Positions 52,692-61,831 of a stretch of DNA of 64,000 bases are shown here, one piece after another. Each line of letters begins with the position of its first letter. Within the stretch, counting starts at the first letter, position 1. The stretch comes from an uncultured Methanolobus sp. GTDB taxonomy: Archaea > Halobacteriota > Methanosarcinia > Methanosarcinales > Methanosarcinaceae. The notes beneath the pieces were generated by a model. It was given only the letters and a program-made list of their open reading frames with translations. It ran no database searches and was not told the origin of the DNA. The stretch spans positions 1,381,562-1,445,561 of the forward strand of contig NZ_OY763421.1 of the NCBI RefSeq assembly GCF_963667555.1, read 5' to 3'. The position numbers and the translations under genes are program-made.

Positions 52692-52785
52692 AATATAAAT
52701 GCTGGCGTGTTGAAAGCAAACAATTGTTGTTAATGCAAGAGGGTGCATTTTATCTGAGGGGATCGTTGGTGCCAGCATTTATATT
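52692..52785. ncRNA. 94-nt element with perfect 15-bp inverted arms (candidate structured RNA)
   Basis: AATATAAATGCTGGC (52692-52706) and GCCAGCATTTATATT (52771-52785) are perfect reverse complements. The 64-nt interior has its own hairpin, AATGCA-AGAGGG-TGCATT, and the palindrome AACAATTGTT. On the plus strand AAGGTTTAAAAG (52640-52651), a TATA-like box, lies about 40 bp upstream. On the minus strand the element directly follows the stop codon at 52793. It could be a small RNA, a long terminator or a mobile remnant. The rest of the 52470-52691 gap shows nothing further. Confidence 0.4.
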
Positions 52786-52792
52786 AATGTGA

Positions 52793-53260
52793 TTAAGCCA
52801 CTGCTTTTTCTGCGGTGCAGACATGTTCCATCTCCATTGATGTTCTCAGTGACTCCTTTGCGACGATTCCCGGGTCAGCAGGCAGGAAAGTAAGACTTCC
52901 ATTTTCGTATCTCATAGGAGATCCGATGGCCTTGTAATATTCGTTCTTAAGGCTCTGTATTGCCGCTACCACGGTTTCGTTATCATACTTCGAATTGCCA
53001 AGGTTTGCAAATGCTACGCCAAGCAACAAATTGTTTGCATGCAAGGCAAGATGCAAATGCCATGTGTCCTTGTCAACGAACTCATGAATTTTAATATCCA
53101 TAACCAAATTGCTCTCATTTTCCCTCAATGTCACAATCTCCTTGTAATTGACTGCAATCACTACATTATATGAACTCATATAAAAGTAGTTTGTTATTAT
53201 ATTTAGAATGATGAACATGAATAAAATTAACATGTACTTAATACGGAACTTCATGTTCAC
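52793..53260 (-). CDS. Membrane-anchored hypothetical protein
   Basis: 155 residues. One N-terminal membrane helix (YMLILFMFIILNIITNYFYM), then an exported domain of mixed structure (NYKEIVTLRENESNLV, DTWHLHLALHANNLLLGVAF, DNETVVAAIQSLKNEYYKAI). I do not recognise it. It begins 4 bp downstream of the DUF457-type gene and is co-directional, so it may be translated from the same transcript. Confidence 0.6.
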   Translation of the reverse strand: MNMKFRIKYMLILFMFIILNIITNYFYMSSYNVVIAVNYKEIVTLRENESNLVMDIKIHEFVDKDTWHLHLALHANNLLLGVAFANLGNSKYDNETVVAAIQSLKNEYYKAIGSPMRYENGSLTFLPADPGIVAKESLRTSMEMEHVCTAEKAVA

Positions 53261-53264
53261 AGAA

Positions 53265-54383
53265 TCACTCGAACATGCCTTTTGGCATTGGTTTGGTATA
53301 CTGATAATTGCGTTTCACATAAACAACATAGTTTTCACTATCAGTATCAAACACGAACACGTACTCAGTCTTAAAATAGGCCCAGTACTGAGCAAGTGGA
53401 TTGCGGGCATCGCTAAGAACTACCGTGACATTGGAATCATAGGTGGAAACGTTGTACACCGGATAATCCACCTCACCCGGAAGACTGGAACTATACAGGA
53501 TTTGCGCCCGTTGCAGGTACGGAACCGAAGAGTTCCGGTCACAATAACATTTCTCCACAGATCTCTCTTCCTCTACACCAGACCAGTAACTAAAGGCGAA
53601 TATCCTGTATGCAGTCTCATTGAACTCATAAGCTGAAAGGAAAATTCCCGGCGAAATCGGATAGGAATCCTGGTAGCTGATATCGTGATCTTCAGTTCTC
53701 TCTATGTCTGATATCAGAACTGCTTTTGCCAGCGGATTAAAAACACACCATATAACAAATATTATCAGTAGTTTCTTGTAGAGCAGCCTGTGTTCACCTT
53801 TTGAAATACCGGTAAGCCAGCTACCATTTCCCTGAAGGAGTGAGCGGATGTGACCATTTACCTTTGAAGATGCATTCTTTCCATTATTGAGAGAATTGGG
53901 AGAAACATTATTCTTGCTGTCACGGACACGACCTGCAAGAATGTAGAAAATTGGAATAAATGATATGACTGTGACCACAGGATCAAAGAAATCAATAGCT
54001 CCTATTGTTGATGTTTCATTGATAAATGGGAAAAATGGCCTCATTTTCCAGCTTGTCACATAATCCAGATATACGTGACTGAGTATGGCAGCACCGGAAG
54101 CAATTGTGAGCATGCGGTCCTTTTCCCTATACCATACATAGAGAGTTACAGCCAGAGCAAAAAGGAGAGAATGCAAGAACTCTCTGTGACCCATCAGATA
54201 GTAGAGAACGTTATACATCTGGTGATCAAGATGTCCGTCTATTGCAAGGAACAATGCATTCAGTATGAAATCCAGATCTGGCAGTATTGACATTAAAGCA
54301 ACTATCTTTATCTGCCTGCTGTTAAGTCCTGCAACAGATGCTATAAGTAAGCCGATTCCCAGATGGGACAGAGTATTTACCAT
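53265..54383 (-). CDS. DUF457/YdjM-like membrane metal-dependent hydrolase family
   Basis: 372 residues. NTLSHLGIGLLIASVAGL, LPDLDFILNALF, GHREFLHSLLFAL and HVYLDYVTSW provide the H, D-x-D, H-x-x-x-H and H-x-x-x-D residues of the YdjM (LexA-regulated membrane hydrolase) family. Several helices occupy the first 170 residues; the remainder is an external-looking domain specific to this protein. Activity is unknown, though the metal-binding residues are conserved. Confidence 0.8.
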   Translation of the reverse strand: MVNTLSHLGIGLLIASVAGLNSRQIKIVALMSILPDLDFILNALFLAIDGHLDHQMYNVLYYLMGHREFLHSLLFALAVTLYVWYREKDRMLTIASGAAILSHVYLDYVTSWKMRPFFPFINETSTIGAIDFFDPVVTVISFIPIFYILAGRVRDSKNNVSPNSLNNGKNASSKVNGHIRSLLQGNGSWLTGISKGEHRLLYKKLLIIFVIWCVFNPLAKAVLISDIERTEDHDISYQDSYPISPGIFLSAYEFNETAYRIFAFSYWSGVEEERSVEKCYCDRNSSVPYLQRAQILYSSSLPGEVDYPVYNVSTYDSNVTVVLSDARNPLAQYWAYFKTEYVFVFDTDSENYVVYVKRNYQYTKPMPKGMFE

Positions 54384-54459
54384 CCTGTCATCCTCACCTG
54401 TTATAAAAGATAGGACTATTTCTTTTTATATTTTAGGAGAAAGCTAATATATTACAAAC

Positions 54460-54888
54460 TCAATATTTTCCTAGTGTCTTGGAAACAAACCTGTGAAAAC
54501 CATGAATAGTTCCACTGCTGCCAAGATACATCATTGGACATCTTCCTGTAATAATCTTTAGATTCCGCTTATACTCCAGATGATTGACATCACAAGTATC
54601 TGTTCTCCAATGAACCCAGAAATCAACAACTCCCTTCTCTGCCAGCTTCTCAATTAATCTGGCAGGTTCTCTTTTTGTAACCCCTATTATCACATTTTCC
54701 ACGTTGTCAGAAACCTCCGATATATCCTGAACTGAACCTTCAAGCGGCTTAGCAGAGTAATCAAGTACACTTACCGTTTTTCCTCTTTTTTTAAGCTCAT
54801 CAATTGTCCACTTGATGGCTGGCTTTGTACCATCCGTAATTATTAGATAGTTATCCCTATTCCAGAATTCTTCCTGCTTTGTAACCAT
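54460..54888 (-). CDS. CoA-binding-domain-like protein
   Basis: 142 residues. NYLIITDGTKPAIKWTIDEL, KTVSVLDYSAKPLEG, NVENVIIGVTKREPARLIEKL and GVVDFWVHWRTDTCD follow the CoA_binding_2 Rossmann plan (nucleotide loop, then a V-V-V-x-P-like strand). The glycine-rich loop is not canonical, so I call it only like. Two Cys (TDTCD and GRCPMMY) may matter. Single gene, function unknown. Confidence 0.6.
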   Translation of the reverse strand: MVTKQEEFWNRDNYLIITDGTKPAIKWTIDELKKRGKTVSVLDYSAKPLEGSVQDISEVSDNVENVIIGVTKREPARLIEKLAEKGVVDFWVHWRTDTCDVNHLEYKRNLKIITGRCPMMYLGSSGTIHGFHRFVSKTLGKY

Positions 54889-55044
54889 GCTATCCTTCCT
54901 TTACTTCCTTCAGGAAGTTAATATTTCATGGTATAAGAGTTCTTTTAAAATAGCACCAGGAAGACACTTCTGAATGATAAAGAGAAATAAAGAGTAAAAT
55001 ATAGAAAAATAAGTGTGGCGAATTAATCATTCGCCGGTATTAGT

Positions 55045-55701
55045 TTATTCTCTCTTGAATATGAATGCCAGCCCGATGATCGCGGCAATTGGCAGAGCGA
55101 TTGTCGGGAATTCTGGAATTTCCTCTGTGTTTGGAACATCTGCTGTGACCTTGATGTCAAGGAAGCTTGCAGTTCCACGGTCTCTTCCTCTGATAGCTAT
55201 AAGGTTTGTACCTTCCTGCAGGATGCTGTCATCTACTTCAAATACAAAGCTTCCCCAGCTAGGGCATCCTTCGTGTGTTTTCATTCCTCCAGAAACATCC
55301 ACACCGTTGACAAATACCTGAACATCGTTGTCAATAGCAACGGATATCTTCATGTCACTTGTGCCTGCAGGGAGATAGAACTCCTTTCTTACGGCAATGT
55401 CGGTATATACTGGCCATTCTGTCTTTACATACTGTTCATTTGTAAGCACACAGCCGGAATAATTTGAACCAAAGCCTGCAATTCCGGAATCAAATTCGGA
55501 ATCGTCATACGCAGGATCTGCAAAATTATTTTTCACAACGGTGTCAATGATCTTGTATTTGTAACCTGAGTCACCGTAAGGGATGACCACAGTGTCGGCA
55601 GCAGCCATTGCACTCATTGACAATGTTGCTGTAAGCAGGAATATACTTGCGAGTGAGAGAGCGAAGACTCTCTTTACATTGAAATTCGTTTTTGTTTTCA
55701 T
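55045..55701 (-). CDS. Secreted protein with PEF-CTERM sorting signal
   Basis: 218 residues from the ATG at 55701, where GGTGG precedes it; the frame runs 54 codons further but is not signal-like. Signal peptide about 1-32, then a jelly-roll-like domain (VIPYGDSGYKYKIID, VFVNGVDVSGG, NLIAIRGRDRGTASFLDIKV) and the tail EIPEFPTIALPIAAIIGL followed by AFIFKRE, a PEF-CTERM signal for an archaeosortase different from the PGF one. Probably anchored or released at the cell surface. Confidence 0.8.
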   Translation of the reverse strand: MKTKTNFNVKRVFALSLASIFLLTATLSMSAMAAADTVVIPYGDSGYKYKIIDTVVKNNFADPAYDDSEFDSGIAGFGSNYSGCVLTNEQYVKTEWPVYTDIAVRKEFYLPAGTSDMKISVAIDNDVQVFVNGVDVSGGMKTHEGCPSWGSFVFEVDDSILQEGTNLIAIRGRDRGTASFLDIKVTADVPNTEEIPEFPTIALPIAAIIGLAFIFKRE

Positions 55702-55833
55702 ACGTACCACCAACCGGATAATTTCTCTAAAGCAATGCGACTCATACAAATGTTTCTTTTTCAGGCAGGTGCCACAAAAGTATCTGTATTTTTGCCACTG
55801 ATCCGGTTCTATTCTCTTTAAAAATGCTGAAAA

Positions 55834-55843
55834 GTATATAAAA
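55834..55843 (-). promoter_or_regulatory. Candidate TATA box for the PEF-CTERM gene
   Basis: TTTTATATAC on the minus strand about 135 bp before the start codon, implying a leader of about 110 nt. A nearer CATTTTTAAAGAG is an alternative. The 55702-56032 gap is otherwise AT-rich and holds no further gene that I can see. Confidence 0.35.
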
Positions 55844-56032
55844 CTTGTGATTTTGTGCACCACTAAAATTTAAGTAAACAGTTATAATTTAGGATGTAGA
55901 ACGCTACTGCATAGAAAAACAAATTATAGCGACCAATAACAAATATAAGAAAAACATGTGTTTGAACATTCAAACATCATCTACACTTTTCTGTGCAGCC
56001 TATTGATGAAAAGATTACTGAAAAGAAAACAT

Positions 56033-56326
56033 TCATCCGAATATCTTGTTCAGATCCTCAATATCAAGTTCAACATCGAACTCTTTCAGCTTATAGAACT
56101 TCTTGGCACGGTTGTCGTTATCCTCAAGCCTCAGGTCGCTTTCAACAAATCCGGCCTTTTCCAGCCTCTTTAAGTGAAGCTGAATGACCTGACGTGACAG
56201 GTCAAGATCCTTGGACAGGTCGTATATGTATCTCTCCCTTTCAGAGAGCAGATACAGGAGTTTTAACCTGACAGGATGTGAAATAGCCTCTCCAATAGTA
56301 ATTATCTGCTGAAGTGTTTTTGTCAT
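56033..56326 (-). CDS. ArsR-family winged-helix regulator
   Basis: 97 residues. ISHPVRLKLLYLLSERERYI, then YDLSKDLDLSRQVIQLHLKRLEKAGFVESDL (helix-turn-helix) and a short C-terminal extension. No metal-site Cys. The neighbouring secreted genes suggest local regulation but the target is unknown. One hundred bases separate it from the small membrane gene upstream. Confidence 0.8.
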   Translation of the reverse strand: MTKTLQQIITIGEAISHPVRLKLLYLLSERERYIYDLSKDLDLSRQVIQLHLKRLEKAGFVESDLRLEDNDNRAKKFYKLKEFDVELDIEDLNKIFG

Positions 56327-56394
56327 CTGAGAACCTGCTCTATTTAGTTCTAGTCCTTAGTTCTTTAATATAGAATTAAGAATGAACAAGTAAT

Positions 56395-56607
56395 TTAAAT
56401 ATCATCCAGTTTATCTTTTATATCCTGAACCATTCTTTTAATGTCTTCAACATCTTTTTCTACTCTTGTAAGGCGTTCGTTATCTGCAGAACCGGCATAA
56501 CCTGACCGATTCATAAGTGTAACTGCCAGCCATACTACAACAAGCACAACTATTATATTCAAAAGAATGCCCCAAATTGAACCAGCGTAATGATCCATCA
56601 TATACAT
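56395..56607 (-). CDS. Small membrane protein with coiled-coil tail
   Basis: 70 residues. One membrane helix (WGILLNIIVVLVVVWLAVTL), then RLTRVEKDVEDIKRMVQDIKDKLDDI, a heptad coiled coil. Likely oligomerises at the membrane. No family recognised. Confidence 0.7.
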   Translation of the reverse strand: MYMMDHYAGSIWGILLNIIVVLVVVWLAVTLMNRSGYAGSADNERLTRVEKDVEDIKRMVQDIKDKLDDI

Positions 56608-56696
56608 ATTTGCTCACCATTATAACAAAAAACCTATAAAAGAATAATAGAAGGCACCCGTTATTAGAGTTTCTGCAATTATTCCTTAAAAAAGAA

Positions 56697-57176
56697 TTAA
56701 TATCTAAAGCCTGTTCTGCACATTCCACGGCCTCCATGATAGTACTGACCCTGATATGTCGAACCTGCGTAGAAATCTTCTATTACATCACCGGTGTAAG
56801 CATCGATACGACCTTGTTTGGTAACATCATCCTCTGTATAGATGAAGACCCACCATCTTCCCATCTGGTAGACATCTGACTCTGCAACATCCTGTCCTGT
56901 TGTGTCTTCTGCAATATCGATGGCATCATCGATGGTTGCTACTGAAACATCAACTGTTGTTCCGTCAGTTGCATATGCTCCGTAGACCGGACAATTCTCA
57001 TATCCAAAACTGTTTGCGTATCCGCTGGCATATCTCATACCATGGCCTGCCCATCTGTACATATGTCCGAAGAATGTTGCATCATCTGACTCATCTGTTG
57101 CTGCGCTTGCCATACCAATCCCTGCAATTGCTACAATGAGCATACCAGCAAGGAGGATTGTTGTTGTTTTTCTCAT
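56697..57176 (-). CDS. Secreted PepSY-like protein
   Basis: Start at 57176 (MRKTTTILLAGMLIVAIAGI) because GGAAGGTG precedes it. Signal peptide about 1-26. The mature part has ATIDDAIDIAEDTTGQDV and GRIDAYTGDVIEDFYAGSTY, a PepSY-like alpha-beta pattern, and a Tyr/Gly-rich tail (YQGQYYHGGRGMCRTGFRY). PepSY domains often modulate or inhibit peptidases, but no partner is visible. An ArsR-type gene and a small membrane gene follow on the same strand. Confidence 0.7.
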   Translation of the reverse strand: MRKTTTILLAGMLIVAIAGIGMASAATDESDDATFFGHMYRWAGHGMRYASGYANSFGYENCPVYGAYATDGTTVDVSVATIDDAIDIAEDTTGQDVAESDVYQMGRWWVFIYTEDDVTKQGRIDAYTGDVIEDFYAGSTYQGQYYHGGRGMCRTGFRY

Positions 57177-57507
57177 TTTTACACCTTCCTGCATTGCAGG
57201 GATTTATTGCCCTGTATATGTAGCCTTAACACTACATATGTATGTTTGTTCTGCATTTAAAGTTTACGTGAAACTGCGGATTTAAGCTCTTTTTTGCAGT
57301 TATTCAAAAATAAACACAGTTGTAGATGAAATCAAAATGAAAAACGCTTTTTAATGAAGATCTCAGTTTGAGAAATGGCCAGAAACAATATATGCAAATA
57401 CATTGATAGAAAATTACCTTATCAGTAATAAAAATTGTAATATATTCCAAATAGATCCAATGCAATGGTGTTTGATCCTTTTGAATCGACCTTAAAGATA
57501 AGATAAC

Positions 57508-57831
57508 ATGACCCTGGATGAAGAAGTAACAATCGAAGCCTATGCAGTTACGGACTCAACTATAATGATCGAGCCTACGGCTTTTGGCGGAATATACCTA
57601 TTCCACTTAACGATAGGAAACATAGGAACAAGGCACTCCACTATTTTTACAGTCGAGAATGGAGGACACCGACTCATAGTACTTTACTCTGGCATCTGTC
57701 CTGTTCTGAAAAACGACAACTTACGAATAACCGGAAAAATGAAAGATGGTAAAAATGCAGGAATACAGGGAGAAGTAATGAAAGCATCCTGCATCGAGAT
57801 AATTGACACCGGTGATATCTATCATAAATAA
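57508..57831 (+). CDS. Hypothetical OB-like small protein
   Basis: 107 residues of alternating short strands (VTIEAYAVTDSTIMIEP, IFTVENGGHRLIVLYSGICP, NDNLRITGKMKDGKN), which suggests an OB-like beta barrel. No signal peptide or membrane helix. Its stop lies 3 bp from the stop of the convergent alanine dehydrogenase gene. The 57195-57507 gap upstream is AT-rich with no gene seen. Not recognised; it could bind nucleic acid or act in lipoprotein handling, but that is speculation. Confidence 0.6.
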   Translation: MTLDEEVTIEAYAVTDSTIMIEPTAFGGIYLFHLTIGNIGTRHSTIFTVENGGHRLIVLYSGICPVLKNDNLRITGKMKDGKNAGIQGEVMKASCIEIIDTGDIYHK

Positions 57832-57834
57832 GGC

Positions 57835-58815
57835 TCAGAAAAGCCTCATCTTTTTACCTATACCCAGTTCAACAGCTTTTGTATAAACCATGTTGGCAGT
57901 CACAAGATCCTGAACTGCAAGTCCTGTTGAATCGAATATCGTAATATCATCATCAGAGAGCCGGCCTTTTTTAACTCCTGCAACCACTTCACCAAGCTCT
58001 GCATGGATGTCTGATTCTGAGATTATTCCCTGTGACAGCGGTACATTGACCTCACCGGAATGGGATGCCTGCACAATATCATCAACAATGATCCTCGTCT
58101 TTTTCATTATTGATGATTCCAGTTCCTGCTTACCCATGGCATCGGCACCGATGGCATTTATATGAGTTCCTTCACGTACCCATTCGGCTTTCACCACCGG
58201 CCCTCTGACAGGCGTTGTTGTTACAAGGACATCGCAGTCACAAACATCTTTAATGCTTTCCTTTCGAATAAAATCACAACTGACGATCTTTTGCATGTCA
58301 TTTTCAAATGACTCACAATGTGCTGCGTTTCTGCAAGTGATTCTGACTTCCTCGATATCCATGACCTCTGACAATGCCAGCAGTTGTGTCCGGGCCTGAC
58401 CGCCTGTGCCAACCATGCCGACAACACTGGAATCCTTGCGTGCAAGATATTTAGCAGCTACACCTCCTGCTGCGCCGGTTCTCATATCTGTTACATGCGT
58501 GCCGTCCATAATTGCAAGAGGAGCACCTGTTTCAGTAGAATTGAGAACTATAACAGCCATCACGGTTGGAAGACCTTTGTCACGGTTATCCGGGTGTACG
58601 TTGACGATCTTGACACCTGCGATATCCTGCTCTTCCATGAACGATGGCATGGTACGCAGGTCACCATTGTGCTTTTCAAAATAGAGATACGACTTTGCAG
58701 GCATCTGCACTTTTTTAAGGCCATGCTCCCTGAAACCATTCTCCACAGCAGACAGGGTCAGAGGCATATCGATCACACTTCTGACATCAGACTGGTCAAG
58801 CCATAAAACATCCAT
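57835..58815 (-). CDS. Alanine dehydrogenase / ornithine cyclodeaminase / mu-crystallin family enzyme
   Basis: 326 residues. Substrate-binding KSYLYFEKHNGDLRTMPSFM, then IMDGTHVTDMRTGAAGGVAAKYLAR and the NAD-binding Rossmann segment VGMVGTGGQARTQLLAL. NAIGADAMGKQELES and DSTGLAVQDL are family motifs. Archaeal members include an NAD-dependent L-alanine dehydrogenase; ornithine cyclodeaminase is the alternative and cannot be excluded by eye. AAGGAGTG precedes the ATG. Confidence 0.88.
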   Translation of the reverse strand: MDVLWLDQSDVRSVIDMPLTLSAVENGFREHGLKKVQMPAKSYLYFEKHNGDLRTMPSFMEEQDIAGVKIVNVHPDNRDKGLPTVMAVIVLNSTETGAPLAIMDGTHVTDMRTGAAGGVAAKYLARKDSSVVGMVGTGGQARTQLLALSEVMDIEEVRITCRNAAHCESFENDMQKIVSCDFIRKESIKDVCDCDVLVTTTPVRGPVVKAEWVREGTHINAIGADAMGKQELESSIMKKTRIIVDDIVQASHSGEVNVPLSQGIISESDIHAELGEVVAGVKKGRLSDDDITIFDSTGLAVQDLVTANMVYTKAVELGIGKKMRLF

Positions 58816-58936
58816 TTCAACAACACTCCTTCTACTCTAAATATATGAAATATATTCATATGTAGAATAAAACTCTGTTCATCTCTTTTTTAATGAATAT
58901 ATATTATATATTATAAGAAATCTAATATACTATGTG

Positions 58937-59845
58937 ATGGGACAGAATCCAATTGATATGTCAAGAAAAGACATCTCCGAACTTTTGAACACGGGAGAAA
59001 AGCTGCTGGAACTGCTGGAAGAGATGTCAGTAAATAATGAGCATGAATACCAGAAAAACCGTAACATCTTCACTTCAGAGTTTGTAAAATGGTATAACAA
59101 ATGTCTTCCACTTATTCGTAGTATGGTACCGGACAAGGCTACCAGATTTGAAAGCCTGTATCATACTAACAAACGCTCTGGAATGAATGAGTACACATAC
59201 ACTGTACAGGATTATATCCATGGAATCTATTTTAAGGATAAGCCAAAAAGCTATACAGATGCCATCGTTTCTAAAAGAATAAAAGAACAAATTTCCATTT
59301 TGCAGGCATCCATTGCCAGAGTAAGTGACTTTACATTTGATATGGAAAGTTTTGTCAAGATAAATCCGATAAACAGAGTGGACTCATCTTCAATTACAAA
59401 ACAGAATAAATTGATAGATATCGATTTTTTTGATGAGCACTACAATTCTATCCGCACGGAAATAAACACCTGTTTTAAACAGGGATTTTACATGGCAAGC
59501 CTTGAGCTATCAAAGATACTCATACATAACCTTCTGGTAGACCTTATCAGAAGCAATTTTCCACTTGCAGGTGAAGGCCACAGGTCACTTTACTATGATT
59601 ATCTTAAAGAGGACTTCAGGGATACAGGAGAATTGCTCAAAGCACTCTCTGAAAAAAAGCACGACTTCAATATAAATCCTGAAGCTATTGATTATTTGAT
59701 AAAACTTGTTAGTCCGATGGAACCTAAGAAAAAACCAGAGTCACACAGCTTTGGAGCAATCCCCAAAAGAGAAGATGTTCAGGCCCTTAGAATTGAAGAA
59801 ACAATGGAACTAATAATTGAAATAATCGATTTTATCAAGAAATAA
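58937..59845 (+). CDS. Hypothetical helical protein upstream of a histidine kinase
   Basis: 302 residues from ATG at 58937; an in-frame GTG one codon earlier is possible. Mostly helical (ELLNTGEKLLELLEEMSV, RTEINTCFKQGFYMASLELSKIL, EAIDYLIKLVSPMEP), no membrane segment. The middle part is reminiscent of DUF4145-like RNA/sensor-associated proteins, but I cannot name it. It is 27 bp upstream of the histidine kinase and probably co-expressed with it. The AT-rich leader has several TATA-like stretches. Confidence 0.6.
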   Translation: MGQNPIDMSRKDISELLNTGEKLLELLEEMSVNNEHEYQKNRNIFTSEFVKWYNKCLPLIRSMVPDKATRFESLYHTNKRSGMNEYTYTVQDYIHGIYFKDKPKSYTDAIVSKRIKEQISILQASIARVSDFTFDMESFVKINPINRVDSSSITKQNKLIDIDFFDEHYNSIRTEINTCFKQGFYMASLELSKILIHNLLVDLIRSNFPLAGEGHRSLYYDYLKEDFRDTGELLKALSEKKHDFNINPEAIDYLIKLVSPMEPKKKPESHSFGAIPKREDVQALRIEETMELIIEIIDFIKK

Positions 59846-59872
59846 GTTATCAATTTTATTCCCGGAATAACT

Positions 59873-61822
59873 ATGACAAAGGATAAATCATCATTAAAGG
59901 AACTGGAAGAAGAAAATATTGATCTCAAGAGCCGAGTTGAAGAGCTTGAAAAGTCTTTTGATTCCTTTAAAAAAGATAAAGAAGAAGAATTAAGCCGAAA
60001 AAATGTCCTGCTTGAAGGATTATTAAAGTCGGTTCCTGAACTTGTCTATTGGAAAGATGAAAAAGGAAAGTTTCTTCTGTGCAACTCTGAATTTGCAAAA
60101 TCCTTCGGAATGAACGTGGAAGATATTATTGGCAAAACTGACTATGACATTATCAGCAAAGAGGAAGCAGATGCTGTGCGGAAAATGGATAAAAAGGTCA
60201 TCATGGAAAAACAACCTAACAGAAATGAAGAATGGGTTACATTTCCTGATGGAAATAAAAAATTCTTTGAAACATATAAAGCACCTCTGTATACTGAAAA
60301 AGATGAATTTGTTGGCACAATGGGAATAAGCAGGGACATTACCCTGCAAAGAAAAGAGGAGGAGGAACTTGCCAGGGCGCATGAACAACTTCTTTCGGTA
60401 ATTGAAGCATTCGATGACCCCGCATATGTTGCTGACCCTGTTACCTACGAACTTCTTTTTGCCAACAGGACAATCAAAAAGGATATGGGTGAAGATATAA
60501 CTGGAAACAAATGTTATAGCGCCCTTCAGGGATTCGATTCACCATGTCCATTCTGTACAAATCACCTTATTTTTGGCGATAATATTGGAAAAACCCACAT
60601 ATGGGAAGCACAGAATGTCAAAACCAAGCGATGGTATCGTTGCATTGATAAAGCTATTGAATGGCCTGATGGAAGAATGGTCAGATTTGAAATGGCTGTT
60701 GACATCCACAGAGAGAGAATGGCACAAAAAGCATTACAGGAAAGTGAGGAGAAATACAGGACATATGTAAATACCTCGCCAAATCCAATTTTTGTTCTAG
60801 ACTTTGAAGGGAACTTTATAGATGTAAACCCGGCAGCTTGTGATGTAACAGGGTATTCTAAAAATGAATTGCTCAAGATGAGTTTTTATGATATGTTTCC
60901 CGAAGAGGAAAGAATCCAACGTGAAAATAATTTTAAGCAGCTTCAACTCAAAGGAAAAATGTCAGGTGAATTCCCATACGTGAACAAGACCGGAGTTAAG
61001 TTTTACCTTTCAATCGAAGTTTTAAAAATACCAGAGAATCGTTTTCTTGCAATATGTGCTGACGTAACAGAAAGGAAAAAAACAGAAGAGAAAATACTAC
61101 AGGCAAAGATCAATGCAGAAGCTGCAAACAGAACAAAGACCGAGTTCCTTGCCAATATGAGCCATGAACTGCGCACACCACTGAATTCTGTTATCGGATT
61201 TGCAGACGTACTGATGAGTCAGGTGGCAGGCGAGATAAATAATAAGCAAGCAGGCTACCTTAACAATATTTCTCATAGTGGAAAGCATCTTCTTAACATC
61301 ATAAACGAGATCCTGGATATTTCAAAGATAGAATCTGGACAGATGAAACTATATAAAGAAGATGTGTTACTGGTAGAAACCTATGCGGAGATCATCGCCT
61401 CACTGCAACATATTGCAAGCAGAAAAGAGATAGAACTTGATGTTTCACCCTGGCCTGAAGGTGAATATGCATATGCTGACAAGGCAAAGCTGAAGCAGAT
61501 ACTCTACAACCTTGTGGGCAATGCCATTAAATTTACCAATGAAGGAGGGTCGGTAATCATTGGGACAAAAAATGACGGAGAATTTGTCCATATATCGGTT
61601 ACGGATACAGGTATTGGTATCTCACCTGACGGATTAACGAAATTGTTCAAACCATTTACACAGCTTGAATCCTTTGAATCAAGAACTTATGAAGGAACCG
61701 GACTTGGTCTTGCACTTTCAAAGGAGATCGTGGAACTGCACGGAGGACATATAAGCGCTGAAAGTGAAGTTGGTAAAGGAAGCACATTTACTTTTGCATT
61801 ACCGGTATTCAAAAACACTTGA
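59873..61822 (+). CDS. PAS-domain sensor histidine kinase
   Basis: 649 residues, no membrane helices. Coiled coil 1-45, PAS about 46-165 (LVYWKDEKGKFLLCNSEFAK), a second PAS about 170-285 with a Cys-rich CYSALQGFDSPCPFCTN, a third PAS about 290-405 (NPIFVLDFEGNFIDVNPAAC), then HisKA with FLANMSHELRTPLNSV, in which the phospho-accepting His is residue 431. The HATPase domain has the N-box IKFTNEGGSVIIG, DTGIGISPDGLTKLFKPFTQ and GTGLGLALSKEIVE. A cytoplasmic sensor, perhaps redox-responsive because of the C-x2-C motif. Its partner regulator may be the hybrid kinase at 62.8-64.0 kb. Confidence 0.92.
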   Translation: MTKDKSSLKELEEENIDLKSRVEELEKSFDSFKKDKEEELSRKNVLLEGLLKSVPELVYWKDEKGKFLLCNSEFAKSFGMNVEDIIGKTDYDIISKEEADAVRKMDKKVIMEKQPNRNEEWVTFPDGNKKFFETYKAPLYTEKDEFVGTMGISRDITLQRKEEEELARAHEQLLSVIEAFDDPAYVADPVTYELLFANRTIKKDMGEDITGNKCYSALQGFDSPCPFCTNHLIFGDNIGKTHIWEAQNVKTKRWYRCIDKAIEWPDGRMVRFEMAVDIHRERMAQKALQESEEKYRTYVNTSPNPIFVLDFEGNFIDVNPAACDVTGYSKNELLKMSFYDMFPEEERIQRENNFKQLQLKGKMSGEFPYVNKTGVKFYLSIEVLKIPENRFLAICADVTERKKTEEKILQAKINAEAANRTKTEFLANMSHELRTPLNSVIGFADVLMSQVAGEINNKQAGYLNNISHSGKHLLNIINEILDISKIESGQMKLYKEDVLLVETYAEIIASLQHIASRKEIELDVSPWPEGEYAYADKAKLKQILYNLVGNAIKFTNEGGSVIIGTKNDGEFVHISVTDTGIGISPDGLTKLFKPFTQLESFESRTYEGTGLGLALSKEIVELHGGHISAESEVGKGSTFTFALPVFKNT

Positions 61823-61831
61823 TTATCAGGG

